Shown here in pieces: positions 5,789-6,454 of a stretch of DNA of 6,454 nucleotides. Every line of letters starts with the position of its first letter. Within the stretch, counting starts at the first letter, position 1. Under the pieces are notes generated by a model. It was not told the origin of the DNA. It searched no databases and worked only from the letters and a program-made list of their open reading frames with translations. Location of the stretch: assembly GCA_013140415.1 (NCBI GenBank), contig JABFSW010000185.1, forward strand, positions 1 to 6,454. The letters are read 5' to 3'. The position numbers and the translations under genes were made by a program. This stretch comes from Nitrosarchaeum sp. GTDB taxonomy: Archaea; Thermoproteota; Nitrososphaeria; Nitrososphaerales; Nitrosopumilaceae.

Positions 5789-6454
5789 CTAATTTTTAGG
5801 TGGAATTGCAAATTTATTTTTAGGATTATTATGGTAATCTACTGGCAGCATTGCATCTTTTTGTCTGCCTGTGAGAATTCCTACAACCACGTCATCTTTT
5901 TTGATTATTTCTTCATTTATCAGTTTTTTAATTCCAACAACTGATGCCCCTGATGCCATCTCACAATCAAATCCATTCAGACCAACAACCGACATACCAT
6001 CTAACATCTCTGAATCAGACACTGTGGTTACCACCCCATTAGTAAATTCTAAGGCACGTAACCCTTTTAGTATATTTGCCGGTCTTCCAATTTGGATTGC
6101 CGTGGCTTTTGTTTTTGGTCTAATTCCTTCCTTGTCTAAATGATCATAGTATCTTGTAATTAATTCAGTATTTGCATTGCCTTTATTCCATCGTAGTTCT
6201 TCTCCTTCAAATTTACCATTATACAAATCAGATAATGTACTTGCACCTTCAGAATTAATTACTGCAATCCGTGGTATTTTTTTTATCCAACCCCATTGGT
6301 ATAATTCCATTAATGCCTTTCCACAACGCGAGGTATTTCCAAGTGCTCCTCCTGGGTATACAATCCAATCTGGAGATTCCCATTTCAAATATTCTAATGC
6401 TCTATATGGAATTGTTTTTTGTCCTTCAATTCTAAATGGATTTACAGAGTTTAC
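5789..6454 (-). CDS. thrC: Threonine synthase, C-terminal part (start lies beyond the right edge)
   Basis: The frame is open from base 6454 to a TAG at 5789-5791, giving 221 residues of the C-terminal half or so. Threonine synthase converts O-phosphohomoserine to threonine and phosphate using pyridoxal phosphate in the cytoplasm. Visible landmarks, numbered from the edge, are NPFRIEGQKT (5-14), which is characteristic of threonine synthases, and the phosphate-binding loop GGALGNTS (35-42). A GASVVGI stretch near the C-terminus matches the usual small-residue helix of the fold. The PLP-binding Lys lies in the missing N-terminal half. There is no start codon in the visible part: the TTG at 6388 is an internal Leu in the middle of the conserved fold. 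Another fold-type II PLP enzyme, such as threonine dehydratase, is less likely given the NPFRIEGQKT match. Confidence 0.88.
   Translation of the reverse strand, partial: VNSVNPFRIEGQKTIPYRALEYLKWESPDWIVYPGGALGNTSRCGKALMELYQWGWIKKIPRIAVINSEGASTLSDLYNGKFEGEELRWNKGNANTELITRYYDHLDKEGIRPKTKATAIQIGRPANILKGLRALEFTNGVVTTVSDSEMLDGMSVVGLNGFDCEMASGASVVGIKKLINEEIIKKDDVVVGILTGRQKDAMLPVDYHNNPKNKFAIPPKN

Noticed and set aside
4578..6143. Ser/Thr/Pro-rich plus-strand open frames (4578-4808, 5280-5531, 5871-6143)
   Set aside because: They are antisense to the CorC-type and threonine synthase genes. Their odd composition is an artefact of reading Glu/Asp/Ile-rich coding sequence backwards.
5789..6388. A short complete 199-residue protein starting at TTG 6388
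   Set aside because: The frame continues without a stop to the window edge, and the upstream part contains the conserved NPFRIEGQKT stretch of threonine synthase, so this is the tail of a longer gene.

Overview
The window is AT-rich and gene-dense and reads as chromosomal DNA of an archaeon, most likely an ammonia-oxidising thaumarchaeon of the Nitrosopumilus type. This rests on the archaeal-type (type II) glyceraldehyde-3-phosphate dehydrogenase, TATA boxes about 26-30 bases upstream of start codons with little or no leader, oligo-T terminators without hairpins, and surface proteins resembling ones I recall from thaumarchaeal genomes. The taxon is an inference; no rRNA or other decisive marker is present.

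Layout from left to right. (1) 1-1218, minus strand: an exported polysaccharide deacetylase-like protein whose C-terminus lies off the left edge. It has a signal peptide, about 280 residues of beta-rich segments, and then the start of a NodB (CE4) domain. (2) 1351-3198, minus strand: a membrane family 2 glycosyltransferase related to processive beta-glycan synthases (PgaC/IcaA, NodC, cellulose synthase types), with an unusual N-terminal cytoplasmic extension carrying a Cys/His zinc-knuckle-like motif. (3) 3333-4385, plus strand, divergent from the glycosyltransferase: type II GAPDH. (4) 4388-5638, minus strand, convergent with GAPDH across only 2 bases: a CNNM/CorC-type membrane protein with paired CBS domains. 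(5) 5789-6454, minus strand: the C-terminal part of threonine synthase, whose start lies off the right edge.

The genes fall into two themes. Genes 1 and 2 look like a surface-polysaccharide module: a membrane synthase that would make and extrude a beta-linked glycan, followed by an exported deacetylase-like protein that could modify or bind it. Bacterial pga/ica biofilm systems pair the same two activities. Genes 3-5 are housekeeping: gluconeogenesis, divalent-cation homeostasis and threonine biosynthesis. They share no obvious pathway, and each appears to have its own promoter.

Two initiation styles can be seen. GAPDH and the deacetylase have TATA boxes so close to the ATG that their mRNAs should be leaderless or nearly so. 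The CorC-type gene has a TATA box about 49 bases upstream and a clear GGAGG, so it should be leadered. No tRNA, rRNA, CRISPR array, insertion sequence or long repeat was found, and no gene-free stretch exceeds about 140 bases. The most interesting points are the glycan synthase/deacetylase pair, the replacement of the second metal-binding His in the deacetylase, and the N-terminal extension on the glycosyltransferase.
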